21,032 nucleotides of DNA from Bacillota bacterium. GTDB taxonomy: Bacteria; Bacillota; Clostridia; Christensenellales; SZUA-584. Every line of letters starts with the position of its first letter. Position 1 is the first letter of the stretch. Below are positions 14,505-21,032 of the stretch, in pieces. Under the pieces are notes generated by a model. That model had not been told where the DNA came from and made no database searches. It saw only the letters and a list, made by a program, of their open reading frames with translations. The DNA is taken from contig JAEZKQ010000009.1 in the NCBI GenBank assembly GCA_023436115.1, positions 1 to 21,032 on the forward strand, written 5' to 3'. The translations under genes were made by a program, and so were the position numbers.

Positions 14505-14559
14505 TAAAATAAAGACGTTTATCTGGAGATAGCCCCCGAACAAACGTCATTGTTTCTTC
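14505..14559 (-). promoter_or_regulatory. ANTAR-type antitermination leader of the ANTAR gene
   Basis: On the minus strand the antiterminator is GAAGAAAC (14559-14552), hexaloop AATGAC (14551-14546, A1 and G4) and GTTTGTTC (14545-14538): seven pairs with one G-G mismatch. The competing terminator uses GACGTTT (14548-14542), an inner GGGG/CTCC helix and AAACGTC (14520-14514), then TTTATTTT. The overlap has the same geometry as in the glnN leader. It lies about 70-80 nt before the ANTAR coding region and could also terminate prs read-through. No separate first hairpin is visible. Confidence 0.75.
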
Positions 14560-14571
14560 TAAGCAAAAACT

Positions 14572-14580
14572 ATTATATCA
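14572..14580 (-). promoter_or_regulatory. Extended -10 promoter of the ANTAR gene
   Basis: TGATATAAT (14580-14572) is a perfect TGn-TATAAT extended -10; the -35 (TTGTAT, 16 bp) is weak. Transcription would begin near 14565, only a few nucleotides before the antiterminator hairpin. Confidence 0.6.
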
Positions 14581-14706
14581 CTCTGGTATTGAAATACAAG
14601 TGTTTATGCAACTCTTTTTTTGCTTATATTCAATATTTATAAATTATCGCGTATTTCTAGCAACTTATTTAGTGATTTTGAATCTAGTTATATCGTTTCT
14701 TGCAAA

Positions 14707-15690
14707 TCATATTTCCTCAACAACTTTTTTGGGCACTTTTGAAAACAACGGACTGACCGATTCCTTCTCGTGTATGCGCAAAACAGCTTCTGCAAACAGC
14801 GGTGCCACAGATACGGAAACAAACTTACTGCTTTTCGCCACAAAAGGATTCTGCACGCTGTCGGTGCCTACAACCATTTCAATCGCGCTTTCTTCAATCG
14901 CTCTTACGCCTTTTTCACGCACAATGACGTGAGACAAGCAGGCAATAATCCTCTTAGCACCATGCTTTTTAAGCGCAAGCGCCGTATCCACAAGGGTTCC
15001 GCCGGAAACGGTGAAATCATCGACGATCATACAGTTCTTACCCTCGACATCACCGATGATAGAAAGAACATGCGCGTTTTCATCGTGGCCGTAGCGCGTT
15101 TTATCACCAATGGCGACGGGGCAATGCAGATAGTCGGCATATTTGCGCGCTGTTTTGGCATAGCCGGCATCGGGCGATACAACGCAGATATTTTCCATGA
15201 TATCAAGCCCTTTGACATACTCGCACATGATCGGCAGCGAGAGCAGATGGTCGACCGGTTTTTTGAAAAATCCCTGAACCTGTGCGCTGTGTAAATCCAT
15301 CACGACGATCCTGTCGGCTCCGGCAAGTTCAATACTCTCCGCACAAACACGCGCACGTATTGAAACACGGGGCTCATCCTTCTTATCGCCCTTGGCATAA
15401 CTGAAATAAGGCACAAGAGCCGTCACGGAATTAGCGCTGGCACGCTTCAGTGCGTCCATCCAAAACAATATCTCTACAAATTCATTGTTGGGATTCATGC
15501 CAATCGGCTGAACGACATAAACGTCTTTATTACGAACTGTTTCTTTGATTCTTAAAAAAATGTTACCGTCAGAAAAAGTGATGACTTCAGAATCTCCCAA
15601 ATCGTTGCCCAGATATTTGCACATTTTTTTGGCAAACGGCATTCCGGATGATCCTGCAAATATCTTGATATCACTGTCAAAGGAATTCAA
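14707..15690 (-). CDS. prs: Ribose-phosphate pyrophosphokinase, divergent paralogue
   Basis: Makes PRPP from ribose-5-phosphate and ATP, feeding nucleotide, NAD, His and Trp synthesis. At 327 aa it shows the family blocks DALKRASANSVTALVPYFSYAKGDKKD (start about 79), MDLHSAQVQGFF (131-142) and IIGDVEGK (211-218). It differs from the main bacterial enzyme: the PRPP loop reads VDDFTVSGGT (223-232) where DDMIDTAGT is usual, and the catalytic flexible loop has GDKTR (195-199) where DKRR is usual. It is therefore probably a second, divergent Prs. The start is TTG at 15690 with a weak AAGG/TAGGG upstream and no other in-frame start before the family core. A canonical promoter lies in the gap before it. 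Confidence 0.85.
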   Translation of the reverse strand: MNSFDSDIKIFAGSSGMPFAKKMCKYLGNDLGDSEVITFSDGNIFLRIKETVRNKDVYVVQPIGMNPNNEFVEILFWMDALKRASANSVTALVPYFSYAKGDKKDEPRVSIRARVCAESIELAGADRIVVMDLHSAQVQGFFKKPVDHLLSLPIMCEYVKGLDIMENICVVSPDAGYAKTARKYADYLHCPVAIGDKTRYGHDENAHVLSIIGDVEGKNCMIVDDFTVSGGTLVDTALALKKHGAKRIIACLSHVIVREKGVRAIEESAIEMVVGTDSVQNPFVAKSSKFVSVSVAPLFAEAVLRIHEKESVSPLFSKVPKKVVEEI

Positions 15691-15732
15691 TTTTAATACC
15701 CTACCTTAAACTATTTTCCCTGTCACGCGCAT

Positions 15733-15761
15733 ATTGTAGCACTTATACGAGGCACAATCAA
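15733..15761 (-). promoter_or_regulatory. Promoter of prs
   Basis: On the minus strand TTGATT (15761-15756), 17 bp and TACAAT (15738-15733). The -35 overlaps the stop codon of the PHP gene. Confidence 0.6.
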
Positions 15762-16609
15762 TATCTACCCGCCATGTAAATATTACGTTTTTCATTTTCA
15801 TATTTAAGAACTTTAAGACTCTGTACCAAATAACGTCCGCCGCGTGTCTCACCGCCGATGCCCACTTTGGGTGTGCAGCTGCCATGATAGTCGCTTCCGG
15901 TGGTCACAAAAAGGCCTTGCCGCCGGGCTACGCTTTCATACTCAATACATTGGCCATCCGTATGTGCCGGGTGATACGCTTCGATACCCCAAAAGCCCAT
16001 ATCCTTAAGCTGTGGTTCTAAGGCCTCAAGCTGAGTTCCCTTGAGCAGCCCCGGGTGAGCCAGTATGGGCAATCCGCCTGCCTGCTGTACCAAAGCCGCA
16101 GCATCACTGACGCTGATTTTACGCTGAGGTACATAGTAGGGCGTCCGGCTCGACAGATATTTATCAAACGCTTCCGCCACAGAGGCCACATAGCCTTTCC
16201 TGACCAGCGCCGCTGCCATATGCGGCCGTCCGATCACGCCGCCCCGGCACTCAGCCTGTATATCCGCCATACTGATGTTTATATCGTCACGCCTTAGCTT
16301 CTCGAGCATTTCAAGAGCGCGGTTCTCACGCGATTTTGACGCTTTGCCCACGTGCTTAAGCAGCAGCTCATTGGAACAGTCGATACAAAGGCCCAACACG
16401 TGCACCTCGCCTTCGTATTGCGCCGCTAGTTCTATGCCCGCGATGGCTGTGATATCTGCCGTGCTTTTCATTTTGCCAAATCCGCGGCACTCATCATGAT
16501 CTGTGATGGCAAACAAATCAAGCCCGGCTTCTTTTGCTAAGTCGGCCGCTTGCTGCGGTTCCAGCTCACCGTCTGAAAACGTCGTATGTATATGAAGATC
16601 CGCTTTCAT
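15758..16609 (-). CDS. PHP-domain phosphoesterase
   Basis: A 283-aa metal-dependent hydrolase of the polymerase-and-histidinol-phosphatase fold. Metal ligands are visible in DLHIHTTFSDGE (4-15), ITDHDE (35-40), GRPHMAAAL, LPILAHPG and TGSDYHG near the C-terminus. Size and motif order match the YciV/RNase AM and 3',5'-nucleoside bisphosphatase group, which acts on pAp or short RNA 5' ends. Specificity cannot be read from the sequence. The ATG overlaps the stop of the upstream thioesterase gene by 4 nt (ATGA), so the two are translationally coupled. Confidence 0.9.
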   Translation of the reverse strand: MKADLHIHTTFSDGELEPQQAADLAKEAGLDLFAITDHDECRGFGKMKSTADITAIAGIELAAQYEGEVHVLGLCIDCSNELLLKHVGKASKSRENRALEMLEKLRRDDINISMADIQAECRGGVIGRPHMAAALVRKGYVASVAEAFDKYLSSRTPYYVPQRKISVSDAAALVQQAGGLPILAHPGLLKGTQLEALEPQLKDMGFWGIEAYHPAHTDGQCIEYESVARRQGLFVTTGSDYHGSCTPKVGIGGETRGGRYLVQSLKVLKYENEKRNIYMAGRY

Positions 16610-17007
16610 GGATTATCAACCTTTGCATATGCCTTTTGCATGAACCGTTTTTCCTCGATAATAAAGCGCTCATGCCGCGCCTGGCCTATCTTTTCCTTCT
16701 CATCATAAGCGGTAATATCAAACACAAGCTTTCTGCCCTCTGTTTCAAGCAAGATGGCCTTCGCCCACACCTTAAGACCCACAGGCGTGGCGGCGATATG
16801 ATTCACATCGATACGCGTCCCCACCGTGGAATACCCCTCCGGCAGCCTATCCTGTACCGCCGTGTATGCGGCCTTTTCCATGAGTGCGATCATGGCGGGT
16901 GTCGCATAAACCTCGGCAAGCCCGCTGCCCACCGCCATGGCCGTATCCCCATAAGCCACAACCGCCTCCGCAGTGCTTTGCACGCCGCTCTCTATATGAA
17001 TATCCAT
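16606..17007 (-). CDS. FlK-like hotdog thioesterase
   Basis: A 133-aa single hotdog-fold protein. Thr36, Glu44 and His70 sit at the same spacing (8 and 26 residues) as the catalytic Thr42-Glu50-His76 of the fluoroacetyl-CoA thioesterase FlK. The block STVGTRIDVNHIAATPVG (60-77) is typical of this family in Clostridia. It probably hydrolyses a small acyl-CoA; the natural substrate is unknown and fluoroacetyl-CoA itself is unlikely. SD GGGAG lies before the ATG, 13 nt after the GNAT gene, and its stop overlaps the PHP start. Confidence 0.88.
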   Translation of the reverse strand: MDIHIESGVQSTAEAVVAYGDTAMAVGSGLAEVYATPAMIALMEKAAYTAVQDRLPEGYSTVGTRIDVNHIAATPVGLKVWAKAILLETEGRKLVFDITAYDEKEKIGQARHERFIIEEKRFMQKAYAKVDNP

Positions 17008-17020
17008 GACTTTAGCTCCC

Positions 17021-17485
17021 TTATGAATGTCCTTGGCAGGCAGACGGGTAAACCACTTCGTCTTTTCCGACCTTCATCGCCCAATGCGGCAAGCCTGCCT
17101 TTATATATTCTTCACCGTATTCTTTAAAACCAAACTTTCGGTAAAACGGCATAATGTAAGTTTGCGCGCTGATATTGACGCTTTGCGCCCCCGAGGAAAA
17201 CGCTTTATAGAGCAGAAGACGCAAAGCAAGATCGCCGATCTTCTGCCCCCTGTACTGTTTGAGCACAGCCAGATGTCCGATGCGAAAATCACGCCCGTCA
17301 TACCATATCCGCCCCGTCGCCGCCATTTGCTCATCCACATAAACAATCAAATGCAGCGCCTGATTATCAAACTCGTCAAACTCTTCTTCCTCCGAAATGC
17401 CTTGTTCATTCACAAAAACCTCGCGCCGGATCGTAAAGGGCTCACTCAAACCCCCCGTTCCGGGTATAAATGCACTTGTAATCAT
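17021..17485 (-). CDS. GNAT family N-acetyltransferase
   Basis: A 154-aa single-domain acetyl-CoA-dependent acyltransferase. Acetyl-CoA-binding motif A is LAVLKQYRGQKIGDLALRLLL (about 73-93), with the Q/R-x-x-G-x-G/A loop as YRGQKIG. The early IRREVFVNEQGISEEEEFDE segment and the late MPFYRKFGFKEYGEEYIKAGLPHWAM segment are typical of the YjcF/ElaA-like subgroup. The substrate cannot be predicted. SD GGAAGG is well placed. It is co-directional with the thioesterase and PHP genes. Confidence 0.9.
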   Translation of the reverse strand: MITSAFIPGTGGLSEPFTIRREVFVNEQGISEEEEFDEFDNQALHLIVYVDEQMAATGRIWYDGRDFRIGHLAVLKQYRGQKIGDLALRLLLYKAFSSGAQSVNISAQTYIMPFYRKFGFKEYGEEYIKAGLPHWAMKVGKDEVVYPSACQGHS

Positions 17486-17531
17486 GTCTTTTTCCTTCCT
17501 TTACCATTATATGATGCGCGCAATTGCAGCG

Positions 17532-19556
17532 TTATGGCGCAAGCAGCGCTTTGGCAATCTCAAACTTTACGGGGCCCTTTTCGGCAGCCACGTCTACCAT
17601 GACGATAACAAGGCGGTCGTACCAGCCGTCCAGCCAATAGCAAGCAAACCATGATGCCTCACGTGATTTATTTTCGCCGATCTCAGCAGTTCCCGTTTTA
17701 CCGGCCATAGGTACGCCCTTCATATACACGGAATGCCCCGTACCTCTGTCCACAACATTTTTCAGCATAGGAGAGAGCGTCTCAAGCGTTTGCTCGGAAA
17801 CAGCATTCTCTATCCAAGCCTCCTTTTGCTTTTCACTGACCGTCACATATTCCAAACCTTCCGTACGGCACAGCTTTTTCACAAGGATGGGCCGCATGAT
17901 GTCGCCGGTACCGTTTGCAAAAGCGGTATACATCGCCGCAAGCTGTATGGGTGCCAAAGTGAGCTCACCTTGTCCGTAGCCCATGTCGGCCAGCAGTTTA
18001 TTAGACATAATCGTATCAATATTGATAATATTGGATTCTTTTACAGGCAGATCAAAGGGCATTCCCTGCTCAAATCCGATACGTTTAAAATAGTCCATCA
18101 GCTTTTCGTCGCCCAGCTGAAGCGCGGCGTAAGCGAAAAAGATATTGTCCGACGATCTTAGCGCATTGGCAAGTTGCAGCGGCGTTCCCGCGCTGTCATC
18201 AATACGCGTCACGCTCCAGCCCTCTCCTTTGGGATACCATTTGTTCTCAACGATCTCATCTTCAAAAGCCGTTTCGGGCGTAATGGCGCCGCCCTCCAGC
18301 GCAGCCGTGGCGGTGAAAGGCTTGATCACACTGCCGGGCGGATAGAGCCCTTGTGTGGGCAGCGATAAAAGCGGCCGATAATCTGACTTGAAAAGATAAT
18401 TAAACATGTCATCCGCCAGTGAAAACGAAAACACGTTATTGTCAAACGACGGATAAGAAGCCATGGCTTCCACGTCTCCTGTCGCGGCATCCATCACAAT
18501 AGCGATACCGGATTGGCCTTCCTCCATTTTCAAATTCGTCTTGAGCGCGTCATAAGCCGTCTGCTGAAGCGCAGGTTTAATCGTGAGGCGCAGATCCTGC
18601 CCCTCCTCCATTGGCTTTTCCCAAAGCGTACGGACATTTTCGCCCCACTTATCTTCTATATATACTATTTTGCCGTCTTTACCGCGCAGCTGAGAATCAT
18701 AAGCCGATTCCAGCCCCGATACCCCAACCTTATCGGAAGACGTATACCCTTCCGGCAGATTTTCTTCGTCCATGTAACCCATATATCCGACGATATGCGC
18801 CGCGCTTTCACCGAATGGATAATAGCGTATCGGTGTATACATCATATCGTCAATGCCCAGACCTGTTACACCCGCAATGCTCTGCCGCTGTGCTTCGGTG
18901 AGCGTATTGGCCGGAAAAGCTTTTAGCGCCACTATTTGCGTACCGTTTTCCTGTGCCTTATTAAACATCTCCACGACCTCTGTCTGCGTGAGTCCCGTAA
19001 CGGGGCACACCACAGCCGTTACCGCTGTGATATCCTGCACCTTAGACGCATCCATATAGACGGTATCCGCATAGGCATTTTGAGCCATGATCGTACCGTC
19101 TGCCGCAAAGATCTCCCCCCGGCTTGCCTTAAGTGTCTTCACACGCACCGTGCTTCCGGCCTCCATCTCAGGAAAGATCAGCGAATAATTCCAGAAAACG
19201 CGACTGCCTTTGCTGCTCCACAGTGCTTTAAGTGTATAGTTGTTCGTAAAATCGCCATATTCCTTCGTCTTATATGTCGCTGAATACGTAAAATAACCGT
19301 CTTCATCCGGACCGGCCAGGTTATCGATCACAATTTCTTCCACGCCAAGCCCCGAAAAAATCGCATCGTACTTATTAATAAAATCCTCTTTTTTAATATT
19401 GACCGCCGGGTCGGTCAGCTCCCACATGGCAGAATAGTCCATAGTCTTAAACGCTTCCAGATAATCTGTAATATCATAAACCGGCTGCTGTCCTGTGCTG
19501 CAAGAAGCCAACAGTATCACAACGAGTGTACATAGAAGCAGTTTTATCTTTCGCAT
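17532..19556 (-). CDS. Class B penicillin-binding protein, lipoprotein with MecA-type N-terminal domain
   Basis: A 674-aa cell-wall D,D-transpeptidase cross-linking peptidoglycan outside the membrane. It begins with a signal peptide ending in the lipobox LLASC (Cys19), so it should be lipid-anchored. Residues about 28-130 are an NTF2-like MecA_N domain, followed by the PBP dimerisation domain (about 135-310) and the transpeptidase domain with SVIK (catalytic Ser409, Lys412), SDN (469-471) and KTGT (620-623). This is the PBP3/PBP2a-like subclass B3 layout. Related proteins often bind beta-lactams weakly, but resistance cannot be inferred from this. SD GGGAGGGG precedes the ATG. It faces niaR across a divergent promoter region. 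Confidence 0.94.
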   Translation of the reverse strand: MRKIKLLLCTLVVILLASCSTGQQPVYDITDYLEAFKTMDYSAMWELTDPAVNIKKEDFINKYDAIFSGLGVEEIVIDNLAGPDEDGYFTYSATYKTKEYGDFTNNYTLKALWSSKGSRVFWNYSLIFPEMEAGSTVRVKTLKASRGEIFAADGTIMAQNAYADTVYMDASKVQDITAVTAVVCPVTGLTQTEVVEMFNKAQENGTQIVALKAFPANTLTEAQRQSIAGVTGLGIDDMMYTPIRYYPFGESAAHIVGYMGYMDEENLPEGYTSSDKVGVSGLESAYDSQLRGKDGKIVYIEDKWGENVRTLWEKPMEEGQDLRLTIKPALQQTAYDALKTNLKMEEGQSGIAIVMDAATGDVEAMASYPSFDNNVFSFSLADDMFNYLFKSDYRPLLSLPTQGLYPPGSVIKPFTATAALEGGAITPETAFEDEIVENKWYPKGEGWSVTRIDDSAGTPLQLANALRSSDNIFFAYAALQLGDEKLMDYFKRIGFEQGMPFDLPVKESNIINIDTIMSNKLLADMGYGQGELTLAPIQLAAMYTAFANGTGDIMRPILVKKLCRTEGLEYVTVSEKQKEAWIENAVSEQTLETLSPMLKNVVDRGTGHSVYMKGVPMAGKTGTAEIGENKSREASWFACYWLDGWYDRLVIVMVDVAAEKGPVKFEIAKALLAP

Positions 19557-19582
19557 GGGCTTGTCCCCTCCCTTTACAGCGT

Positions 19583-19588
19583 ATTATA
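19583..19588 (-). promoter_or_regulatory. -10 box of the PBP gene
   Basis: TATAAT on the minus strand 26 nt before the ATG. No good -35 is found at 16-18 bp. Confidence 0.4.
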
Positions 19589-19651
19589 CTATGCAAACCT
19601 GCCTAAGTACACGAAAACAAACGAATGGTATATGCAAAACTATCCAAATAG

Positions 19652-19685
19652 TGATATGATAATTGAAAAATAAAGATTAATTATC
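19652..19685 (+). promoter_or_regulatory. niaR promoter and flanking inverted repeat
   Basis: TGATATGAT (19652-19660) is an extended -10. An inverted repeat GATAATT (19658-19664) / AATTATC (19679-19685) brackets the predicted start site. It may be an operator or a 5' hairpin; it does not resemble the operator seen before the niaX-like gene. Confidence 0.4.
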
Positions 19686-19707
19686 ATAATAAACGGAGGA
19701 AAAAGCT

Positions 19708-20232
19708 ATGTCTGGTGAGCTGCGCCGCAGAAAAATAGCAGAGGTTTTAGAAACCCGACTGTCACCCTTAAGCGCAACCGATCTTGCAAAAAAATTTGAT
19801 GTCACCAGGCAAACCATCGTGGGTGATATCGCCCTGCTCCGCGCTTCCGGCATGGACATTCTTGCCACCCCCAATGGTTATATCATATCGTCAAATATGT
19901 CATCGGGCAAAACAATTCTTCGGACTTTGGCCTGCAGCCATGGCCCGGACGATCTGGAAAAAGAGATCTATACGATTATTGATAACGGCGGAGAAGTATT
20001 GGATGTGATCGTTGAACACCCGCTGTACGGCCAGCTCACCGGGCGTCTTGATATTTTGTCACGGTTTGATGCGCGGCGGTTCATTGATAATGTTCATAAG
20101 CAAAATGTACCGCTGCTATCACGTCTCACAGAAGGCATTCATCTGCATACGATACGGTGCAAAGATGAACAAATGTACGAACGCATATTAAGCGCGCTTT
20201 ACGCCCAAGGTATTTTGCTCAGCAAAGAATAA
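19708..20232 (+). CDS. niaR: Niacin-responsive repressor NiaR (HTH_11 plus 3H domain)
   Basis: A 174-aa transcription repressor sensing nicotinic acid. The N-terminal winged HTH (about 5-60) contains SATDLAKKFDVTRQTIVGDIALLR. The C-terminal 3H domain has its namesake histidines in CSHGPDD (His78), VEHPLYG (His104) and EGIHLHTI (His145, His147), which bind a metal in this family. Length and layout match YrxA/NiaR. GGAGG lies 8 nt before the ATG. The next gene on the strand is a NiaX-like transporter with palindromic sites at its start, the expected target. Confidence 0.93.
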   Translation: MSGELRRRKIAEVLETRLSPLSATDLAKKFDVTRQTIVGDIALLRASGMDILATPNGYIISSNMSSGKTILRTLACSHGPDDLEKEIYTIIDNGGEVLDVIVEHPLYGQLTGRLDILSRFDARRFIDNVHKQNVPLLSRLTEGIHLHTIRCKDEQMYERILSALYAQGILLSKE

Positions 20233-20262
20233 TACCCGGAGAATTAATTCATCATAAAACTA

Positions 20263-20291
20263 TTGCAGTATAGACATAATGAGGTTATAAT
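20263..20291 (+). promoter_or_regulatory. Promoter of the niaX-like gene
   Basis: TTGCAG (20263-20268), 17 bp and TATAAT (20286-20291); start predicted near 20298. Confidence 0.7.
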
Positions 20292-20301
20292 TTCCTTAAG
20301 C

Positions 20302-20323
20302 TGTCTTGACACATGTATATACA
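20302..20323 (+). promoter_or_regulatory. Candidate NiaR operator: two tandem palindromes
   Basis: TGTCTTGACA (20302-20311) and TGTATATACA (20314-20323) both have the form TGT-N4-ACA, with centres 12 bp apart, and lie just after the predicted transcription start. This is where a repressor would block transcription. Assignment to NiaR rests on position and gene pairing. Confidence 0.55.
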
Positions 20324-20339
20324 AAAAGGAAGTTTGATT

Positions 20340-20891
20340 ATGAACACAACTGCCCGCGTTCACAGGCTGACAATAGCAGCCGTACTTAGTGCCATCGGTA
20401 TTATTATACCTATGTTTTCTCCGCTGAAAATCATACTGGAACCGGCTTCTTTTACGTTGGCCAGTCATGTACCTATTTTCATCGCCATGTTTATTTCACC
20501 GATCACTGCCCTTTCCGTCTCCGTTATCACAACTGCTGGCTTCTTCTTTGGCGGTTTTCCGCTGGTCATTGTGCTGCGTGCGGCGACGCATGTGATATTC
20601 GCGCTATGCGGCGCGCTGATATTGCGCAACCGAAAACAATGGCTTGATTCCATTCCAAAGATGCTGCTATTCTCGTTTGTACTCTCTTTTGTCCATGCGG
20701 TTTGCGAGGTGCTGATCGTGACCCCGTTTTATGTCGGGAACAGCCTCAAAGAAGCTTTCTATACCCAAGGCTTTATGGTTTCGGTTCTGCTTCTTGTCGG
20801 TGTGGGTACGATTATCCACAGTATGGTGGATTTCTTCATCGCCCTGCTGATTTGGAAGCCTCTGCGGAAAATGAAATCTCTGTCTGCTTAA
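20340..20891 (+). CDS. niaX: ECF transporter S component, NiaX-like (niacin uptake)
   Basis: A 183-aa integral membrane protein with five or six hydrophobic helices (about 10-28, 32-50, 53-70, 74-90, 104-130, 142-165). The start (RVHRLTIAAVLSAIGIIIPMF) and the EPASFTLASHVPIFIAMFISP segment are typical of ECF S components. The S unit gives substrate specificity and needs the shared EcfT and EcfA/A' modules, which are not in this window. Niacin is proposed because niaR lies directly upstream and the promoter carries candidate operators. I chose ATG 20340 (AAGGAAG, 7-nt spacing) over the ATG at 20313, which would fall within the operator. Confidence 0.8.
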   Translation: MNTTARVHRLTIAAVLSAIGIIIPMFSPLKIILEPASFTLASHVPIFIAMFISPITALSVSVITTAGFFFGGFPLVIVLRAATHVIFALCGALILRNRKQWLDSIPKMLLFSFVLSFVHAVCEVLIVTPFYVGNSLKEAFYTQGFMVSVLLLVGVGTIIHSMVDFFIALLIWKPLRKMKSLSA

Positions 20892-20912
20892 AGAGTTGCA
20901 GTTTAAAAACAT

Positions 20913-20986
20913 AACCACCCGTCCAACGGGTGGTTTGCACAAGGGCCATAAGCCCATGTTACCGGCCAGCGCCTAAAGACGCTGGC
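20913..20986. repeat. Three consecutive hairpins near the right edge; possible IS200/IS605-type end
   Basis: Hairpin 1: AACCACCCGT/ACGGGTGGTT (20913-20922, 20926-20935), perfect 10 bp with loop CCA. Hairpin 2: GGGC/GCCC (20943-20946, 20952-20955). Hairpin 3: GCCAGCG/CGCTGGC (20965-20971, 20980-20986). Hairpin 1 has only TTTG after it but may end the niaX-like transcript. Subterminal hairpin clusters of this kind occur at the ends of IS200/IS605 elements and related repeats in Clostridia. On the minus strand an ORF entering from the edge stops at 20973 (19 residues visible, Gly/Lys rich); I cannot identify it. Confidence 0.45.
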
Positions 20987-21032
20987 TTTCACATTTGTTC
21001 AAGCCTTTAGTGCCTTTGCCTCTTTTGCCACT

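Overview
The window looks like chromosome of a Gram-positive, Clostridia-type Bacillota. The markers are a type III glutamine synthetase, a NitR-like ANTAR antiterminator, a YvlB/YvlD-type envelope-stress cassette, NiaR with a NiaX-like ECF S component, a lipoprotein class B PBP with a MecA-type N-terminus, the order mnmE-mnmG-tilS-hpt-ftsH, strong purine-rich Shine-Dalgarno (SD) sites and SigA-like promoters. I cannot place it below class from sequence alone.

Layout. 1-528: non-coding, with two inverted repeats and the glnN leader. 529-2610 (+): glnN and its terminator. 2765-4315 (+): a four-gene operon (DUF2089 regulator, SHOCT/YvlB-like protein, an unknown membrane protein, YvlD-like protein). 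4561-5463 (-): rsmA. 5638-5768 (+): a probable free-standing small RNA. 5766-6347 (-): a complete c-di-GMP-I riboswitch unit: promoter, aptamer, terminator, 89-aa unknown protein, terminator. 6370-13691 (-): a housekeeping block of mnmE, mnmG, tilS, hpt and ftsH. 13860-14580 (-): an ANTAR-domain regulator with its own attenuated leader. 14707-19556 (-): prs, a PHP phosphoesterase, a FlK-like thioesterase, a GNAT acetyltransferase and a PBP. 19708-20891 (+): niaR and a niaX-like gene. 20913-21032: a cluster of hairpins at the right edge, possibly the end of a mobile element.

Main discoveries. (1) The leaders of glnN and of the ANTAR gene, 14 kb apart on opposite strands, share the 15-mer GARACAATGRCGTTT. 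In both it folds into a hairpin with a hexaloop that has A at position 1 and G at position 4 (the ANTAR recognition signature). In both, the 3' half of the hairpin is also the 5' arm of an intrinsic terminator. This predicts a two-member antitermination regulon with autoregulation: the ANTAR protein controls nitrogen assimilation through glnN and its own gene. Its receiver domain lacks the phospho-acceptor Asp, so phosphorylation is unlikely to be the input. (2) A c-di-GMP-I riboswitch with a predicted OFF-type terminator controls a small orphan protein of unknown function, and its promoter resembles the flagellar sigma factor consensus. (3) A roughly 95-nt RNA with a perfect consensus promoter carries an unpaired CACC repeat that could pair with G-rich ribosome binding sites. 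Together the window shows three separate RNA-based control devices among ordinary housekeeping genes.
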